In this document: positions 34,258 to 34,410 of the stretch, one piece after another
Layout of the letters: every line of letters begins with the position of its first letter
Numbering within the stretch: the stretch's first letter is position 1
NCBI RefSeq assembly: GCF_938030725.1
Contig: NZ_CALHIQ010000099.1
Span: forward strand, 1 to 34,410
DNA from: an uncultured Fretibacterium sp.
Lineage (GTDB): Bacteria > Synergistota > Synergistia > Synergistales > Aminobacteriaceae
DNA length: 34,410 bases
Direction of reading: 5' to 3'
Notes under the pieces: model-generated
The model's database searches: none
What the model saw: only the letters and a program-made list of their open reading frames with translations
What the model was told of the DNA's origin: nothing
Program-made: the position numbers and the translations under genes

Positions 34258-34410
34258 ATGAGCTCCGCGGTGCTGGTAGCCATCGGCGACGAGCTTCTCG
34301 GCGGCTTGAGGCGGGAGGAGAACTGCGCCTTTTTGGCCCGGCATCTGCACGATGCCGGCTGGACCGTAGAGCGGCTGGAGACGATTTCCGATGGGGAGGA
34401 GCAGCTCCTG
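34258..34410 (+). CDS. cinA: CinA family protein, N-terminal part (cut by the window end)
   Basis: The first 51 codons of a CinA-type protein, translated by hand: MSSAVLVAIGDELLGGLRRE and onward. The AIGDELLGG turn and the FLARHLHDAGW helix are those of the MoaB/MogA-like N-terminal domain of CinA (nicotinamide mononucleotide deamidase or ADP-ribose pyrophosphatase family). GGAGG sits 8 nt before the ATG, and the gap to pgpA is 5 nt. The usual N of the GDELLxGxxxN pattern is replaced in part (LRREEN), which may only be local variation. The rest lies outside the window. Confidence 0.8.
   Translation, partial: MSSAVLVAIGDELLGGLRREENCAFLARHLHDAGWTVERLETISDGEEQLL

Overview
The window is a GC-rich bacterial chromosome segment with tightly packed genes, short intergenic gaps, frequent GTG and TTG starts backed by GGAGG-type ribosome binding sites, and many start/stop overlaps. 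A three-gene TRAP transporter operon, a flavodoxin/DUF3793 pair, a D-serine ammonia-lyase, an endonuclease-type MutL and the housekeeping run rsmB-PASTA-rpe-rodZ-rimO-pgpA-cinA together suggest an anaerobic, amino-acid- and organic-acid-using bacterium, most likely of the phylum Synergistota. That placement is an inference from gene content. No rRNA, CRISPR array, insertion sequence or prophage was seen.

Region 1 (1-4180, minus strand): an operon with a LarA-like (DUF2088) protein followed by a TRAP transporter (dctP, dctQ, dctM; dctM runs off the window). It has a good sigma-70-type promoter, a long leader, two inverted repeats around the promoter, and a hairpin between dctP and dctQ. It looks less GC-rich than the neighbouring core genes.

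Region 2 (4335-17141): rlmN, an orphan membrane histidine kinase (plus strand), a convergent DedA gene whose end overlaps the kinase gene, and then a long minus-strand series read as dsdA, ttcA-like, mutS, mutL, a TIGR04076-like gene and ligA. The mismatch-repair genes overlap each other.

Region 3 (17273-21414): divergent from dsdA is a gene for a KDPG-aldolase/VOC fusion behind a structured leader. The fusion has Arg where the family has its Schiff-base Lys. Convergent to it is a minus-strand series xerD-like, purine nucleoside phosphorylase, M23 peptidase.

Region 4 (21538-26015, minus strand): a TylF-like methyltransferase of atypical composition beside tRNA-Glu(CTC) with a strong promoter and terminator; a DUF3793-flavodoxin operon with a palindrome just after its promoter and a terminator; two tandem paralogous secreted SH3-like proteins downstream of a small membrane protein.

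Region 5 (26045-34410, plus strand): a DegT/DnrJ-type aminotransferase, a membrane zinc peptidase with a good terminator, then a run of rsmB, a kinase-less PASTA protein, rpe, a RodZ-like protein, rimO, pgpA and the start of cinA. This covers rRNA and ribosomal protein modification, cell-wall and shape functions, the pentose phosphate pathway and phosphatidylglycerol synthesis.

The best leads for something unusual are the aldolase-VOC fusion with its missing catalytic lysine and structured leader, the kinase-less PASTA protein in the slot usual for PknB, the DUF3793-flavodoxin operon with its palindromic operator candidate, and the LarA-like/TRAP operon with its two inverted repeats. I see no convincing wholly new multi-gene system.
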